Assembly: GCF_050003625.1 (NCBI RefSeq)
Contig: NC_134400.1
Coordinates: 226,774,085 to 226,838,084 of the forward strand
Length of the DNA: 64,000 nt
Reading direction: 5' to 3'
Source of the DNA: Haematobia irritans
Taxonomy: Eukaryota > Arthropoda > Insecta > Diptera > Muscidae
The notes under the pieces are model-generated. The model was not told the origin of the DNA, did not search any database, and saw only the letters and a list, made by a program, of their open reading frames with translations. The position numbers were made by a program, and so were the translations under genes. The number at the start of each line of letters is the position of its first letter. Position 1 is the stretch's first letter. Below, in pieces: positions 52,768 through 64,000 of the stretch.

Positions 52768-53422
52768 CACTGAAAAAAATATTGTCGTGAGGTCAAAGAT
52801 TTCATGTCTTTAAAATACGAATACAAATTTTGCTTAGCATAGAAGATGCATTTCTCAAAAAAAAAGTTATTTTCCTTGTCCAAAAGTCGATAAACTTTTT
52901 AATGAAGTCGTATTGTCCTTATAATTAAGTGATTTGACTTAAAAATGGGTATCTTAACATGAAAGAAAAAATGTATAGGCTAAGGTCAACTTGACTTTAA
53001 TAATTCAAAAAAATTCTTTAAATTTAATGAAATTGTCTTTAAATTTGTTGTCTTTTTGCATCTTGACTACAAAGCAAAAAATCGTTCAAATATAGGACAT
53101 GTTTTTCAAAACTTTATTTTAAAGAAGTTTTTTACTTCAAACATAGCATAATTTCTACTGGAAGTCGAGTCCTAATTTGGAAAACAAAGTTGCCGTTAAC
53201 TCGTTTTTAAAGGACTTTGATAGCATATGAAGAAAAAAAGCTGAGAAAGCGAAAAATTAAAATTTGCTTCCTAGAAGCAAGTACACAAAACCTAAATTTA
53301 AAAGAGAATTGTGTCTTAAAAGTATCCTTACTTGTATTCTCCGCTTCTTTGGCTCGGAATCAATACCAAATTTTTTAAAGTAAAGACAAAATCTTTGGAA
53401 CCGAGTATGCTTTTTTTCAGTG
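52768..53422. mobile_element. TA-flanked CACTGAAAAAA MITE (copy M4, intact)
   Basis: Ends CACTGAAAAAAATATTG and GCTTTTTTTCAGTG lie beside TA (52766-52767, 53423-53424). This 655-bp copy is the reference that shows how M2 and M3 were one element. Confidence 0.88.
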
Positions 53423-53729
53423 TAATGTTCTGCTATGACAATAAATGTACAAAATTTTTAACTGGTCGCCAATGATATCACCACATATGTATATAAGAAA
53501 AATTCTCTTCGGATCGATGCATTTGTTTATCATACGCCACAAAAATAAGATCGTATCTAGAGAATGTTAAGGTTGGTAATACAATAATACTTCTCAAGTG
53601 TTGTTAATAAAAAATAAATCGAACAATATACTATTTGCCAATTTAAATCGCGATTCATATTTGGTTGTGTTCCGATTTACACAAAAGTGTATGAGAAGCA
53701 GATGGACAAGAAACTTCTGACAGCTGATA

Positions 53730-54800
53730 CGAGGGCGGTTCGAAAACTTCTTAGCCTATCAATGAAAGAGAATAGTTAGTTTTTCAAAAATATTTTTATT
53801 TTTCAATATAATCTCCTGAAACTTCAATACACTTAGTCCAACGCTTTTCTAGCAATTCTATCCCTTGTTTAAAATAGTTTTCCTCAAGGTCTTCAAAATA
53901 GTGGTTAACAACTGTAATTGCATCTTCATTTGAGGTAAAACGCTTGCCAGCCAGGAATTTTTTTAGATTTGGGAACAAGTAAAAGTCACTGATAGCTTAA
54001 TCAGGAGAATAAGGTGGGTGGTCAAGTAACTCGTACTTTAATTCGTTGATTTTAGCCATTGTTAAAACACTCTTGTGCGCTGGCGCGTTGTCTTGATGAA
54101 AAATTATTTTTTTGTGTTGTAAGCCAGGGCGTTTTTCTCGAATTTGTACATTTAATTGATCCAAAAGGTTGCAATAGTACTCTGAATTTATTGTTTTATC
54201 GCAACGGGTTGTGCCTTCTTTGGGGCACTTCCTCCAGCTTCAGTCCATTGTTTGGATTGTTCTTTTGTCTCTGGAGTATAGTGGTGATCCATGTAGTTCT
54301 TCATGCAAAATTAAATGGACTCGATCATTTGAGATGCCCATGATATTAGCAATTTCACGCACTTTTATTCGTCGATCATTTAATACCATATCATGTACTT
54401 TGGCTACAATTTCTGTCGTTGTTGCTGTTTTTGGACGCCCAGTATGTGGTTCATCTTCAATGCTACCACGTTTAAATTCAGCAACCCAATTTTTTACTGT
54501 TGCATATGAAGGAGCACTTTCACCTAACACATTCACTATATCATTATGAATTTCTTGTCCCGATAAACCTTTTTTATGTAAATATTTAATGACAGCACGC
54601 ATTTCTAATTTTTCCATTGTAAAAAAATTGCGGATGCGTCTTTTTTGAACACCTGTTTCTATATGAAGGAGTTGCCAGATCGAAACAAAATTTAACATGT
54701 GTTCATAACAGAGATGGAAGGAAGTTTCCAAAACACTTAACTTTTTTCTGTTTATATCGCGCTTTTTGTGCTAGGCTAAGAAGTTTCCTAACTGCCCTCG
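53730..54800 (-). mobile_element. DD34D mariner, decayed
   Basis: Ends CGAGGGCGGTTCGAAAACTT and the complement of CGAGGGCAGTTAGGAAACTT lie beside TA (53728-53729, 54801-54802). At 1071 bp it is ~200-250 bp shorter than a typical mariner because of an internal deletion. Confidence 0.9.
53796..54617 (-). pseudogene. DD34D mariner transposase, internally deleted
   Basis: I start at ATG 54617 (MEKLEMRAVIKYLHKKGLSG); the longer open frame to 54731 runs into the terminus. The HTH region is complete (APSYATVKNWVAEFKRGS, GRPKTATTTEIV, REIANIMGISNDRVHLIL). Near 54240 the frame breaks, and the part with the first catalytic Asp is deleted. The remainder has IIFHQDNAPAHKS (second Asp) and PPYSPD-stop-AISDFYLF (third Asp, 34-residue spacing), then LFPNLKKFLAGKRF and a normal C-terminus, GDYIEK. 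An in-frame stop interrupts the last motif. Inactive. Confidence 0.9.
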
Positions 54801-54802
54801 TA

Positions 54803-55229
54803 TATTTGGAACTTATGGCTGTTCATTGCATATTATTTCGTGCGATAATCGGAGCAAGCAAAAGTAAAACATTCGATTCCATTTGCGATGGAATTCCAAA
54901 AAATTTCAATTGGAACAAATTTCAATCTATATGTGCTTACAAACTACAGCATTGTTTTTACATTTTAACCTAAACGCTCAACAGCGATTCAAATACACAT
55001 ATTTTGAAAAAAAAAAAGAAATAGAAAACATCATTAATTGAAACCATTTGCGATTCCAAAAGGATTGACTTACTTACAAACAAAGAAGGAATCACAATAA
55101 ACGAAAAAATAAGTATATGTTTGTACTATTTGTAGTTATTATACTCGTTATAAAATATTTTATTTCTTGTTATTTTCCCATTTATGCAGCTAACTCATAA
55201 TTTGTATTTTATTTTTCTTTTCATTGCAG
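54803..55229. other. Upstream region of the RBM12-like gene
   Basis: No repeat is recognised. It ends in a pyrimidine-rich tract, TTTTTCTTTTCATTGCAG, a strong splice acceptor, so this is probably the 3' part of a leader intron. Confidence 0.45.
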
Positions 55230-55398
55230 ATTCCAAGAAATAAAAAGTACCCAAAAAATTTTCGCATTGGACATATTTCAAAACACAAACATCACACATC
55301 CATTCATATACTTTAGTTTTAAACTCTGCACAGTTTCTTGTTACAAGAAATTTGTCAGAGCTACATTGGTTTTATCGCGAAAACAAATCAATAATTAA

Positions 55399-55452
55399 AT
55401 GAGCGTTAAAGAAGAAGAGGATATTGACTGTATTGTTTGTAATAAATATTGA
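55399..55452 (+). promoter_or_regulatory. Upstream ORF in the probable 5' leader
   Basis: ATG at 55399 opens a 17-codon frame (MSVKEEEDIDCIVCNKY) that stops at 55452, 43 bp before the main start. If the exon begins at 55230 the uORF is in the mature leader. If the alternative acceptor (TTTAG at 55479) is used it is excluded. Confidence 0.35.
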
Positions 55453-55495
55453 AAATAAAATCAATCGATAAACATTTAGGCAGAAATCAAAAGGC

Positions 55496-55638
55496 ATGAA
55501 TGTAATAATTCGATTACAGAATTTGCCGTGGTCGGCAAATGCCCTGGATATTCGTCAGTTCTTCAAAGGTTTGTCAATTCCAGATGGTGGTGTTCACATT
55601 GTCGGTGGAGAAATGGGCGATGCTTTTATTGCATTCAG
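55496..55638 (+). CDS. RBM12-like RNA-binding protein, first coding exon
   Basis: ATG at 55496 opens MNVIIRLQNLPWSANALDIR, then QFFKGLSIPDGGVHIVGGEM and GDAFIAF. This is the first half of an RRM fold: VIIRLQNLP is the RNP2-like strand, DIRQFFKGL the first helix, and GDAFIAF the RNP1-like strand. The IRLQ.LP...DIR.FF.GL..PDGGVHIVGGE pattern is the N-terminal RRM of the RBM12/RBM12B family of nuclear RNA-binding proteins. The exon ends at CATTCAG before a GTATAT donor at 55639. The next exon should continue with an acidic DED-type loop, but I find no such sequence in the following 8.3 kb, so the intron is long. No inactivating change is seen. Confidence 0.8.
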
Positions 55639-56900
55639 GTATATTATTTTTAAAATTCAATTAGAAGTAGGTCTCCATAGTTTTTCTAAAGTCATTTGAA
55701 TGGTAATCTACACAAATATTTGTATTGTAACGAATCAGAGATGAGAGAATTATTATCAGTACTCGTACATAAATGTTAACCCCTTATATATAATCTGGAG
55801 TTTGAAAGGTAAGTGTTCAATAATAAAAAATAACCGTACAATTGCATAAGAAACACTATAATATGTTTTGAAATTTAGGCATTCTTAATTAAACGATCTG
55901 TCCAACTTTTAGCTCATTTTTCATTTATCATTAAGGTTAGAAAATTTGTTGGAATGTATTTATTCTTTGCATGTACCATTTGAACATATGGTACACATAT
56001 TCAACAAACGTTTGCTTGGATGCAATGACTTTGATATCCGCTAATCTTTCTGATAAAGATGTACTGAAAGAATAGTAACACAATTGAAGACAAATTTAGT
56101 TTTCTTGTCTCGTGTAAAATTTCTGTAAGATCAAATAAAAGACAAACGGGCTCTCTTATCGTAATCTTTGGTTTAGTTGTTCTTAAAGAAAGGGAATTGA
56201 ATTTTTCCAAAAGATCGACTGAGAGGAATGCTTTTTTGCTTTGTTTGTGTGAGACCAACTTGTCGTATATAGGTTTGGATACAAATCATCTATCCAAATC
56301 TTCATATTTTTGATATATGTAATATATAAACATGTGGATTCACGGGAAAACAAAATTTTAAATGAACAACTATTTTGTAAAAGTTTTTCTGTAAGAGAAA
56401 ATGAAACAAATTGAAAACAAAGGATATAATAAGAGCAATAATTTAAGAACTGTTTACACTAACTTTACACTACAACTTCACAATAAAAAAACTTGTTGAT
56501 AGGACATATTATATTTGACAAATTTTACTTCTTTCAAAGATATTCCAAATTAACGGAAATACGCAAATGATTATTATAAATAAGTGGTGATATGTGGTAA
56601 GTGTTTCATTTGGAACGTGAGCATAAGCGTTACTTTTACTACTTTAATGCGGTGGGGGGAGATTAAATACAAGAAAATGCTAACCTTTTTTAAAAAAGTT
56701 AGTTTTTGAAACATGTTTGTCTTACTTTATTTGCGTGGTTGGTTTTTTTCATGCCCAAATATTTCAATATGACTTTTTCATGCTCTAGGATATTCAAAAT
56801 TGTTTTTGAAATCAAATCTAAGGAACCTGTAAGAATTTTTGACATTTACTACGTTTTATACTGGTAGACAACGTTTTCTACGTTTACAACTTTTTGACAG
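55639..56900. other. Intron of the RBM12-like gene, unassigned
   Basis: AT-rich, with no further RRM exon. The minus-strand frame at 56001-56258 has no recognisable motif. Confidence 0.45.
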
Positions 56901-56902
56901 TA

Positions 56903-57952
56903 CATGCAAAGAAAAAACATGATTGTCATGATCATATTCGAACAGCAAAATAATATGATAGGAGCTATTTATGGCGATCATGTAACATTTTCATCTGCAA
57001 CCATGTTAGCCCAGTGATCTTTGTGCTAAGGAAAATAACATGGTCATCTTCAAAAATGTTGTGAAATAAATAAAAAGAGTTTTGTTTGAATTAAAAGAAA
57101 ATGTTCACCATTTAAAATAATATAGTATTCGTCAAAAATGTTTATCTCTCAATTAAAATAACATGGTCACAAGCAAAAATGTTATATTTATGAAAAAATC
57201 TTTATTCTTCGGCGAAAAAATGATGCCATTTAAAAAAAGGAAACATAAAAATAATTTAGTTTTGACTAATTCCTTATTTATAATGGTGTATATGCAAACA
57301 TCACCTATTTTTATACACTATTTTGCCTCAATTCCAATAAAAAGTAATCATTCGATATTTACCGCGTGAACTCATCAAATGTACAAACGCTGCAAATAAA
57401 AGTAAATGATACAATACAGAAAAATTCCAAACTAAAAAACCAACACCAACAACCATTACACTTCCTTCCTTTTATGTTCACATAAAATCACGTGCCACTT
57501 ATGAATAAATAAATTAACACAAAACAAATAGAAAACCGTGTAGAAAACCAAAAAAATGCTACTCGGACCATCTCTGAGTACAACCTATAGAAATTTTAAT
57601 TTTTGCCATTTGTTGTTGTTTGAAATTAACAAGGTAAACTGGGTCCCGGCATATATTCATAGTCGTATATCTTTGCTAGTTAATTAATAACTTGTGAACG
57701 TTTATAAGTTACCACACCCAGGGAAGGAATATGATCACCCCTAAACATGTTTCTAGTGTATAATGTTACATTTTCAGCGAAACATGTGACATATTTGTCT
57801 CAAAAAAAATTGTTTTCTCGGCAAGCATAAAATTCTTGCCGAAATCAGGTACATAATTTGCTAGAAGATATCATGGCTGCGACAAAAAATTCAAATGTTC
57901 TTGAAATGTTTTTGGGGTGATAATATTTCTTTTCTGCGTGCATGGTATGTTC
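56903..57952. repeat. Dispersed repeat, pair of 30135-30760
   Basis: The left end CATGCAAAGAAAAAACATG and the right end TTTTCTGCGTGCATG look like imperfect inverted termini. The interior shares AATAATATGATAGGAGCTAT with the other copy. Confidence 0.55.
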
Positions 57953-59757
57953 TGTTTCAAATTCTACATGAAACGATGTTTTTAGTATAATATCGAAAGT
58001 TGTTTTATTATTACATTACTTCACATTTTCAAAGACTTTCTATACAATAGGCTAAGATAAAAAAGACGAAAACCGCTTAAAGAGCCATGCATTGCATATT
58101 TTCCACACTAAAAGACTAAAACAGCCATATCAAGCAGGGAAAAAGACAAATGGGCAACGCTACTTCGAATATGTGTATATCGTTACTCTTACTGCTTAAA
58201 TACGTCCATCGTTTAACTGATGCAATATTTAACTTCTTTTTATTGAAATGATATTGTTTTATTGTTTTTTTATTGTTAGTTTCTTCTTCAATCATTATTA
58301 TTGCTTTGATTTCAGCTTAAAACCATACGCTGACTAAACTGCAACGACTATCAAGAACTTTTTTTCGGAAGGTTCAAGTGTAATTCACATTGGGTTTAGT
58401 GAATTATCCGAATTTATTCTGATAATTGGTTGATAGTTTCGCTGCAAGTAGAGGGTACTGATGAGGAGTGTGGGATTTCCAAAACGATCGTCCATCGAAT
58501 TATTTGGATAAATTAGACAAGCATACTTTTCCTCTGTTGATTAAGCAACCTATGGTTTTAACCTGAAATCAAAACAATAATAATGTTTTTCTTTGTTTTT
58601 GTCTCAAAATACATTCATCATCTATGCTGTGCATTCGAGACTTTTGCTGAACTTTTAACGGCTTATTTACTAGCCGACTTTTATCGTTTTTTTATTACCG
58701 TACACATACGGGATAAGGAAAATTTCATTGTGTTTTGTTGTTTCAAACTGATGGGAAAAATGAAAATTGGACAAATTGTACTTCACTTTTTAAATTTTTT
58801 GTCATCATTATTTTTAATATGAAATTCCAGTTTACATATATTTTTTAATTTTACTACAGTTTTAAAACTCAGATTTTTCACTTTTTACAACTTCTTCTTT
58901 CAAGTTTTATTTTTCAAAATATTGCTCACCAGTTTCATGATTTCTCAAATCCTCAAAATTTTTTTATTTCTTATATTTTATTGTTTATTTTCATATGATT
59001 TACATTTTATTAGTTTTACAAACGGTATTTATTTGTTTTTTTTTTTCAACACGAAATTAGTATTTTTTTACTGTTTCAAAAATATAATTTTTTTTCGTTG
59101 ACAATTTTTTGAGTGCATTTTCAATTAACTTTTTCCTCCAAAAAATTAATTTAAACTAATTAATATTTTATTTTTCTTTCAACACCCACAAAAAAGAATA
59201 TTTTATCTCTTGTAATCCATTTGGTGGCCACCACACAAGGAAAAGCAATGTCCTGGTTGACTTTTTAACTACAGTTTACGAAATTATAAAAATTAAGAAA
59301 ATTTTATTCTACTTTAGTTTATTTGGTGAGACATACTTGCGATAAGGAAAACTTCATTGGGCTTTGAAATAAAAATAAGTTAAATTTATCATATGGTTTT
59401 GCGAACTTTTTGTCTGTGCGGTGATTTATTTTTGAACATAGAACTTGACCCAGCGATGCTCGATTTTTTTAACTTATCCGAAAATACGCCGTTTTATGTT
59501 TGGAATAAAACAATCAAATCAGGGGAGTCAATCTGGCCGTGTCGACGCGGGAGGTGCGAGTAGGTGAGTTATGATTGGAAAAAAGCACTGATTTCTTCAT
59601 CTAACGGGGACCTTGTTTCTTCAATTTTGCATCAAATCCACCGAATAATTCGGTATAGTTCAAATCTGTGATCGGTTACCCTTCTCGAGGTGGCCGATGT
59701 GGATAACACGTTCTGAATCCCAAAATACGGGAAAATATAATGTTATATATAATTGTA
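57953..59757. other. AT-rich, unassigned
   Basis: No gene or clear repeat end. 58330-58560 shares a short stretch with 36896-36975. A tRNA-like GGCCGATGTGGATAACACG near 59690 lacks a good B box. Confidence 0.4.
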
Positions 59758-59784
59758 CCTACCTAAATGTAACCTAACCTAACC
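59758..59784 (+). mobile_element. 27-bp CCTAA-tail insertion with 14-bp TSD
   Basis: The 14-bp sequence TATATATAATTGTA occurs exactly at 59744-59757 and 59785-59798. Between them is a 27-bp CCTAACC-rich tract with the same tail as the SINEs. The simplest reading is a SINE insertion truncated to its 3' tail. Confidence 0.65.
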
Positions 59785-60035
59785 TATATATAATTGTATG
59801 ACATTATTGTGTTTGCCGTTGTAAAAATAATATTTAATATCTATTGAAGTTATCAAAAAAAGTTAATTCAGCTCTTCATTCATAGTTGAATAAAGACGTT
59901 TTTTCTATTGATCGTTTTGACTGTATATGCCGAGCGTTCGTACTCTACATTAACTGATAAAATGAGAGGGTGCTTAGTAAGTGTATATGTATGTGTCTAA
60001 TACGTATTTCTTGGATTGAGTTGGTAAGTAGGTAT

Positions 60036-60924
60036 CAAAGGCCTGCACAAGCCTATTCGAAGTAATCGATGTTCTAGTGAAGGCAATACACTCCACGAGT
60101 ACTTCGATTAACGAATAGAACAGAAACACTGTAAAGCGATTACAGTGTCAATTAGAACAGAAACACTGTAAAGCGATTACAGTGTCAAGCATTGCAGAGC
60201 CATCACATTCAAAAGGAATCGTTGTGCAGTTCTTGTCAACATTTTGGTTTTGTTGTAATCATTACGATACGAGTAAAACATACAATTTTTAGTGAAGATA
60301 GAATATTTTGCTTTAGCAAAGACGAAACTTCGTATGCGGCACGAAGTAACTATCAACTAGAGGTGTGCACGTGACACGAAATTGTCGTGACTCACGAAAA
60401 TTTTCTTGACTCACGCGCCTCATGTCAACGGCGTGAGTGTGCGTGATTAACAAACCAAAATGTCGTGCGTGAGCGTGAGTCACGAAAACAACATCTTCGT
60501 CAGTGTGCGTGAGTAACGAATTACGCTCACGAAAATAATCCCGCTCTCCAACATAAAACGCTTAAAAGTTAAATTCATTTGCAATTTTAGTGACACCTAG
60601 GATGTTAAGAGTTCAATAACGCTCTCGATTTTAATCGTGCTCATGATTTCAGACACGTCCCTCAGGTAAATTACTCATAAAATTATTCGTGAGTCACGAT
60701 ATTTTGTGCGTGAGTAAAAGTTTTCTTCGTGAGTGTGCGTGAGGGTGAGACCTACCAAACAATATCGTGCGTGTGCGTGAGTAAAATATTACTCACGTTC
60801 ACACCTCTACTATCAACAGAAAAACAAACACAATCGTCGTTTGAGAAATAGACAATGAAGTTACTACTCGAATTGTGTCGTGTGTGCTTGAAGCAATTGC
60901 TTGTGTATTCGTTGCAGAGGTTCG
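60036..60924. mobile_element. hAT-type repeat R (copy 2) with nested hAT MITE
   Basis: It starts CAAAGGCCTGCACAAGCC, ends TTGCAGAGGTTCG, and has a perfect 8-bp TSD, GTAGGTAT (60028-60035, 60925-60932). A short internal tandem duplication (ACTGTAAAGCGATTACAGTG repeated) is at about 60120-60185. It hosts the MITE at 60358. Confidence 0.85.
60358..60809. mobile_element. hAT MITE, GTGCACGTGA family (copy 3, longest)
   Basis: Termini TAGAGGTGTGCACGTGA and CACGTTCACACCTCTA have a perfect 8-bp TSD, CTATCAAC (60350-60357, 60810-60817). Repeat R copy 1 retains the empty site (CTATCAAA at 48811). The body has many CGTGAGT units. Confidence 0.92.
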
Positions 60925-60932
60925 GTAGGTAT

Positions 60933-63252
60933 TAATCGGACTATTACCGTCTACATTTCGTAAATTTTTCTTCCAAAGTATTCCAAAACGCCAAGTGTAT
61001 TATGATTTAAATTATGTTCTGAATACACTCATTGGTATTGGGATCAAAGCTATGTATGCGATTTGATGACTTAAAATAATGTTCATTTACGGGAGCAATC
61101 CGATTTTAAATTGGGAATGTATACTTTTAATTAGGATGCGAATCTCATATTTTGAAGTTTTTTAAGCATAGAAAGCTTTTGGAAAGAAATTGTATTTTAT
61201 GAGAAAAAAAACCAGTAGTCAAATAAATTGGCACTAAATGGTTTTAAAACTGGAAGAACGATTGAAAAAAATCTTGTTGGCTGGGTAAAAGGAGGAGGTT
61301 TTTGGTGGATTTGGTAATGGGGTAGTCAATATTGACAATAGAAAAATTATTTGCACATAATGAAACAAAATTTTAACCTATATGCTTTCCTATAACGTTT
61401 TTATAATTTTGGATTCTTGAAAAATTGTTTTGACTCGGTTATTTTCTTCAATTATTGTTTATTTAATAAATAATCTTGAAGTGGTAAGAATAAGGTGAAC
61501 GCAGACTTTTCGACCTATGTGTATTTTAATTAGCAAATTGACTCACGAACAATTACATATCTGCTCTCAATACTCAGAGTATAGAATTTTCATAAAAAAA
61601 TAATACAATAATCACCTTTTTTAATTAATTCTATTAATGCAAAGATTTATTTATTAGTTAAGTATCGTCGGGTATAATTTTTTTGACAGTTTTAGTTGTC
61701 ATCTAACAGAAACATTTTACTAGGCTCAGTTCTACGTTTAGTATTTTGTGGGATGCACCAAAGGTACGTATCTTATTGTACTTTATTTGTTCGTGGTTTA
61801 TTATTTGGGAGACGATGGGTAGATGTCTGATGTTATCAACATAAGTAGGGTATCCGGTAAGTATTTTTGGGGTCAAAGTTATTTTAGAACATATGGGAAA
61901 GGGACAAAGCGTGGCTAAAATTTTGTTTCTGAGCAAAGAAGTTTTTCTTCGTGTATAGCCTTGTCGATAGTACGGTTCCAAAACGTATGGCTCACATTTC
62001 GATTCGCCTACGGACTAAAAATGTAATATGAGCTTCTAAATTGATTGTAGCACAAAAGAGAAAGTGGTGAGAACTAAAATCATGGTGAAAGGAAGGCATC
62101 GTCCTTCAGCAGCTAGCTAGAAAATCGTAAATTTCTGAGTGAGTTTCTATTTAATTGTTTTAACATACTTTAAAACACGTGAAACGTTTATCATAGAAAT
62201 TCTATATTCTTCTTCCAAACAAACATTTTTGAAATTGCAATCTATATTCGTTTGTCACAAACCTATATAAAGTTATGATTAAAACTTACTTCATTACAAA
62301 AACGTACAAAACACAACGGCTTTGTGAACTCAAGTTATGGAATTTCAATACCGGTTATTTATTTTCACACCCTCTAAAAAATGACATTTCTTTTTATGTG
62401 AACATGTAATATATTTGGAAGCACATTGACCAAAAAATATACACAGTCTTACACAAGTTTACATACGGTTTAAGAAATTGTATTTTCTTTAATTATTAAA
62501 ATATAATAAAATATGCATATATATGCTTTAGATTTTGTAAATTAATTTGAAAAACAAAGTATTTGTCCATTTTCAAGAAGATGTTTTTAGTCTGGATTAT
62601 AAACAACAACAAGAAACATGTTTACTTATAAGGTAAAAACCTCAAGGGTATGTAAACTTATGTGAGACTGTGTATATACACATAAACATAATATATTCTA
62701 ACATATTAACATATATGTCCCTAACATATTATGTTAATTTAGGAACATTATATTTTCGCACTTAAAAAAATTCATCCCGAAACACATGTTGTTTACATCT
62801 GAACATATGAAAAACATATTTTTCTATTCTTGCAATATGAGAGAGTACTATTCTTTGTTGCTTATGATTCATGAACGATTAAAAGGTGTTCCATCTTTAA
62901 TTTAAAATAAACTAATAAAGTTGAATATCGTATAGCGTCAAAGGCATTTTTATAATACATACTATTTACAATTACGTACTAGCTTTCTTGGACAAAAAAT
63001 GAAGGGATTTCAGTTATATGAATAGGAAAGGATAAGTTGTCTTCCCCGCCAGATCTATACTGAAGGCTATGGAAATTCCCGGCGATTCATTCATTGGACA
63101 TGAAATAAGTCAGTATAGATATTAGGTTAACATAAAAATATATTTTTATTTGTTTAAAGGATTGATAGATAATCAGATTTTTCGGCATATTCGTAATATA
63201 TTTTTTAATGTGTAATGACAACCCTTAGTTTTATCTTTTCATTTGTTTCAGC
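60933..63252. other. AT-rich, with an ACATAT-family piece
   Basis: 62370-62850 contains ACATAT-family phrases (CACACCCTCTAAAAAATGAC, AACATATATGTCCCTAACAT). The minus-strand frame 61703-61981 (92 codons) has no recognised domain. Otherwise nothing. Confidence 0.4.
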
Positions 63253-63562
63253 TAAAATATGTTTTACCCCTATGAAGCTTCGTTAGTGCTACATTAGCTA
63301 ACCAACTTTAAAGCGTGTGGATATATCTTGCCTATATAATCCATACGCCAGTTACGAATATGTAACTGACGTATTCATAAGGGTAAAATATGTTTTACCT
63401 TTATGAAGCTCCGTTAGTGCAACATTAGCTAACCAACTTTAAAGCGTGTGGATATATCTTGCCTATATAATCCATACGCCAGTCACGAACTTAGCTGCTT
63501 AAAATTTTTCAGTTGAACTGACAGTTAAAAACTAACGGACCTACATGAAAATGGCCGTTACA
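63253..63562. mobile_element. TAACGGCC-type MITE with internal 131-bp-spaced duplication
   Basis: Two ~105-bp units (63253-63358, 63384-63489; TTAGCTAACCAACTTTAAAG in each) are followed by AAAATTTTTCAGTTGAACTG and the terminus CTAACGGACC...ATGGCCGTTA. The terminus matches 16043-16075 in reverse. Confidence 0.6.
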
Positions 63563-63577
63563 TTGTTTTACAATAAA

Positions 63578-63737
63578 ATCGTACTAAGTTGGAGTTTAGC
63601 CGCTAAAATCGAAATCGAATCACTAAAACAAGTACAAAATTGCAAATTTAATTATAAATCGTACTAAGTTCGAGTTTAGCCGCTAAAATCGAAATTGAAT
63701 CAGTAAAACAAGTACAAAATTACAAATTTAATTATAA
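63578..63737. repeat. Tandem duplication, 2 x 80 bp
   Basis: Units begin ATCGTACTAAGTT (63578, 63658) and contain GAGTTTAGCCGCTAAAATCG. A few substitutions separate them. The same core occurs once at about 1009-1035. Confidence 0.85.
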
Positions 63738-64000
63738 CTTTATGGGGGGTTATTGACCACATATGCTCATCTCTGTTTGGGTTCAACCTGAATAATGCAG
63801 GTAAAACAAATATGCAATTTAATGACAACGGTACTTCGCAACTTGAGTGTAGTTTTAAGAAAACTACACTTAAAAAAAGTGTACTTGTATCCAAAGATTT
63901 ATTTATTAAAATCTTTATTATAATTACAAATTATAATAAATATAAAAAAACAACTAGCAACATAGGCTATCGGTATGTATCCAAAGGTTTTGACATTCCC
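63738..64000. other. Window end, unassigned
   Basis: TTATAATTACAAATTATAAT near 63918 matches the stretch after the SINE fragment at 15195, suggesting a shared 3' fragment of an unidentified repeat. Confidence 0.35.

Noticed and set aside
61703..61981. 92-codon minus-strand frame as a host gene
   Set aside because: No motif, signal peptide or repeat context supports coding. Left as unassigned.

Overview
This window looks like AT-rich, intron-bearing nuclear DNA from a higher (probably calyptrate/muscid) fly. The evidence is short GT-AG introns, tRNA-derived SINEs, PHD-type non-LTR retrotransposons, and mariner, hAT, PIF/Harbinger, piggyBac-like and Helentron-like repeats. No bacterial, organellar or viral gene block and no CRISPR array was seen. 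The species cannot be fixed from sequence alone.

Host genes are sparse. I support three loci. One is a 122-aa ORF of unknown function (7745-8113, minus). One is a secreted, proline/serine/threonine-rich protein with a signal peptide and a dibasic site (13561-14727, minus). The third is the first coding exon of an RBM12-like RNA-binding protein (55496-55638, plus), whose remaining exons must lie beyond the window because I found none in the following 8.3 kb.

Nearly everything else is mobile DNA, much of it nested, and many insertions are dated by target-site duplications (TSDs). 0-5.7 kb: small MITEs, then a Tc1 element (2250-5682) split by a 5'-truncated LINE that itself carries a SINE and a TTAA-flanked MITE. 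8.4-13.1 kb: adjacent copies of a 242-bp Harbinger-like MITE, each interrupted by the same unclassified CCCTGCC element, then a 2.4-kb fold-back element. 15-25.5 kb: SINE fragments, an almost complete but broken LINE (minus), two relatives of one PIF/Harbinger family with CAG TSDs, a truncated ITmD37E mariner and the first DD41D mariner. 26-33 kb: TA-flanked non-autonomous elements, one with a divergent pair of tRNA-like modules. 33-46 kb: two Helentron-like elements with 153-bp arrays, a hAT with a 29-bp array and the second DD41D copy. 46.8-51.9 kb: a multi-level stack of insertions around the third DD41D copy. 52-54.8 kb: a TTAA MITE, a TA MITE and a decayed DD34D mariner. 60-64 kb: a hAT with a nested hAT MITE and short tandem duplications.

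No multi-gene functional system is visible. The most notable signals are (i) three DD41D mariner copies that each lost the DNA-binding region by a different deletion yet kept near-identical catalytic ORFs and the same length to within 1 bp; (ii) a fold-back element whose other arm preserves the empty site of a 9-bp-TSD insertion; (iii) a CCCTGCC element family of unclear superfamily; (iv) SINE tails built of CCTAA, the ancestral arthropod telomere unit, including a 27-bp tail-only insertion with a 14-bp TSD; and (v) two PIF/Harbinger relatives keeping different parts of the parent.
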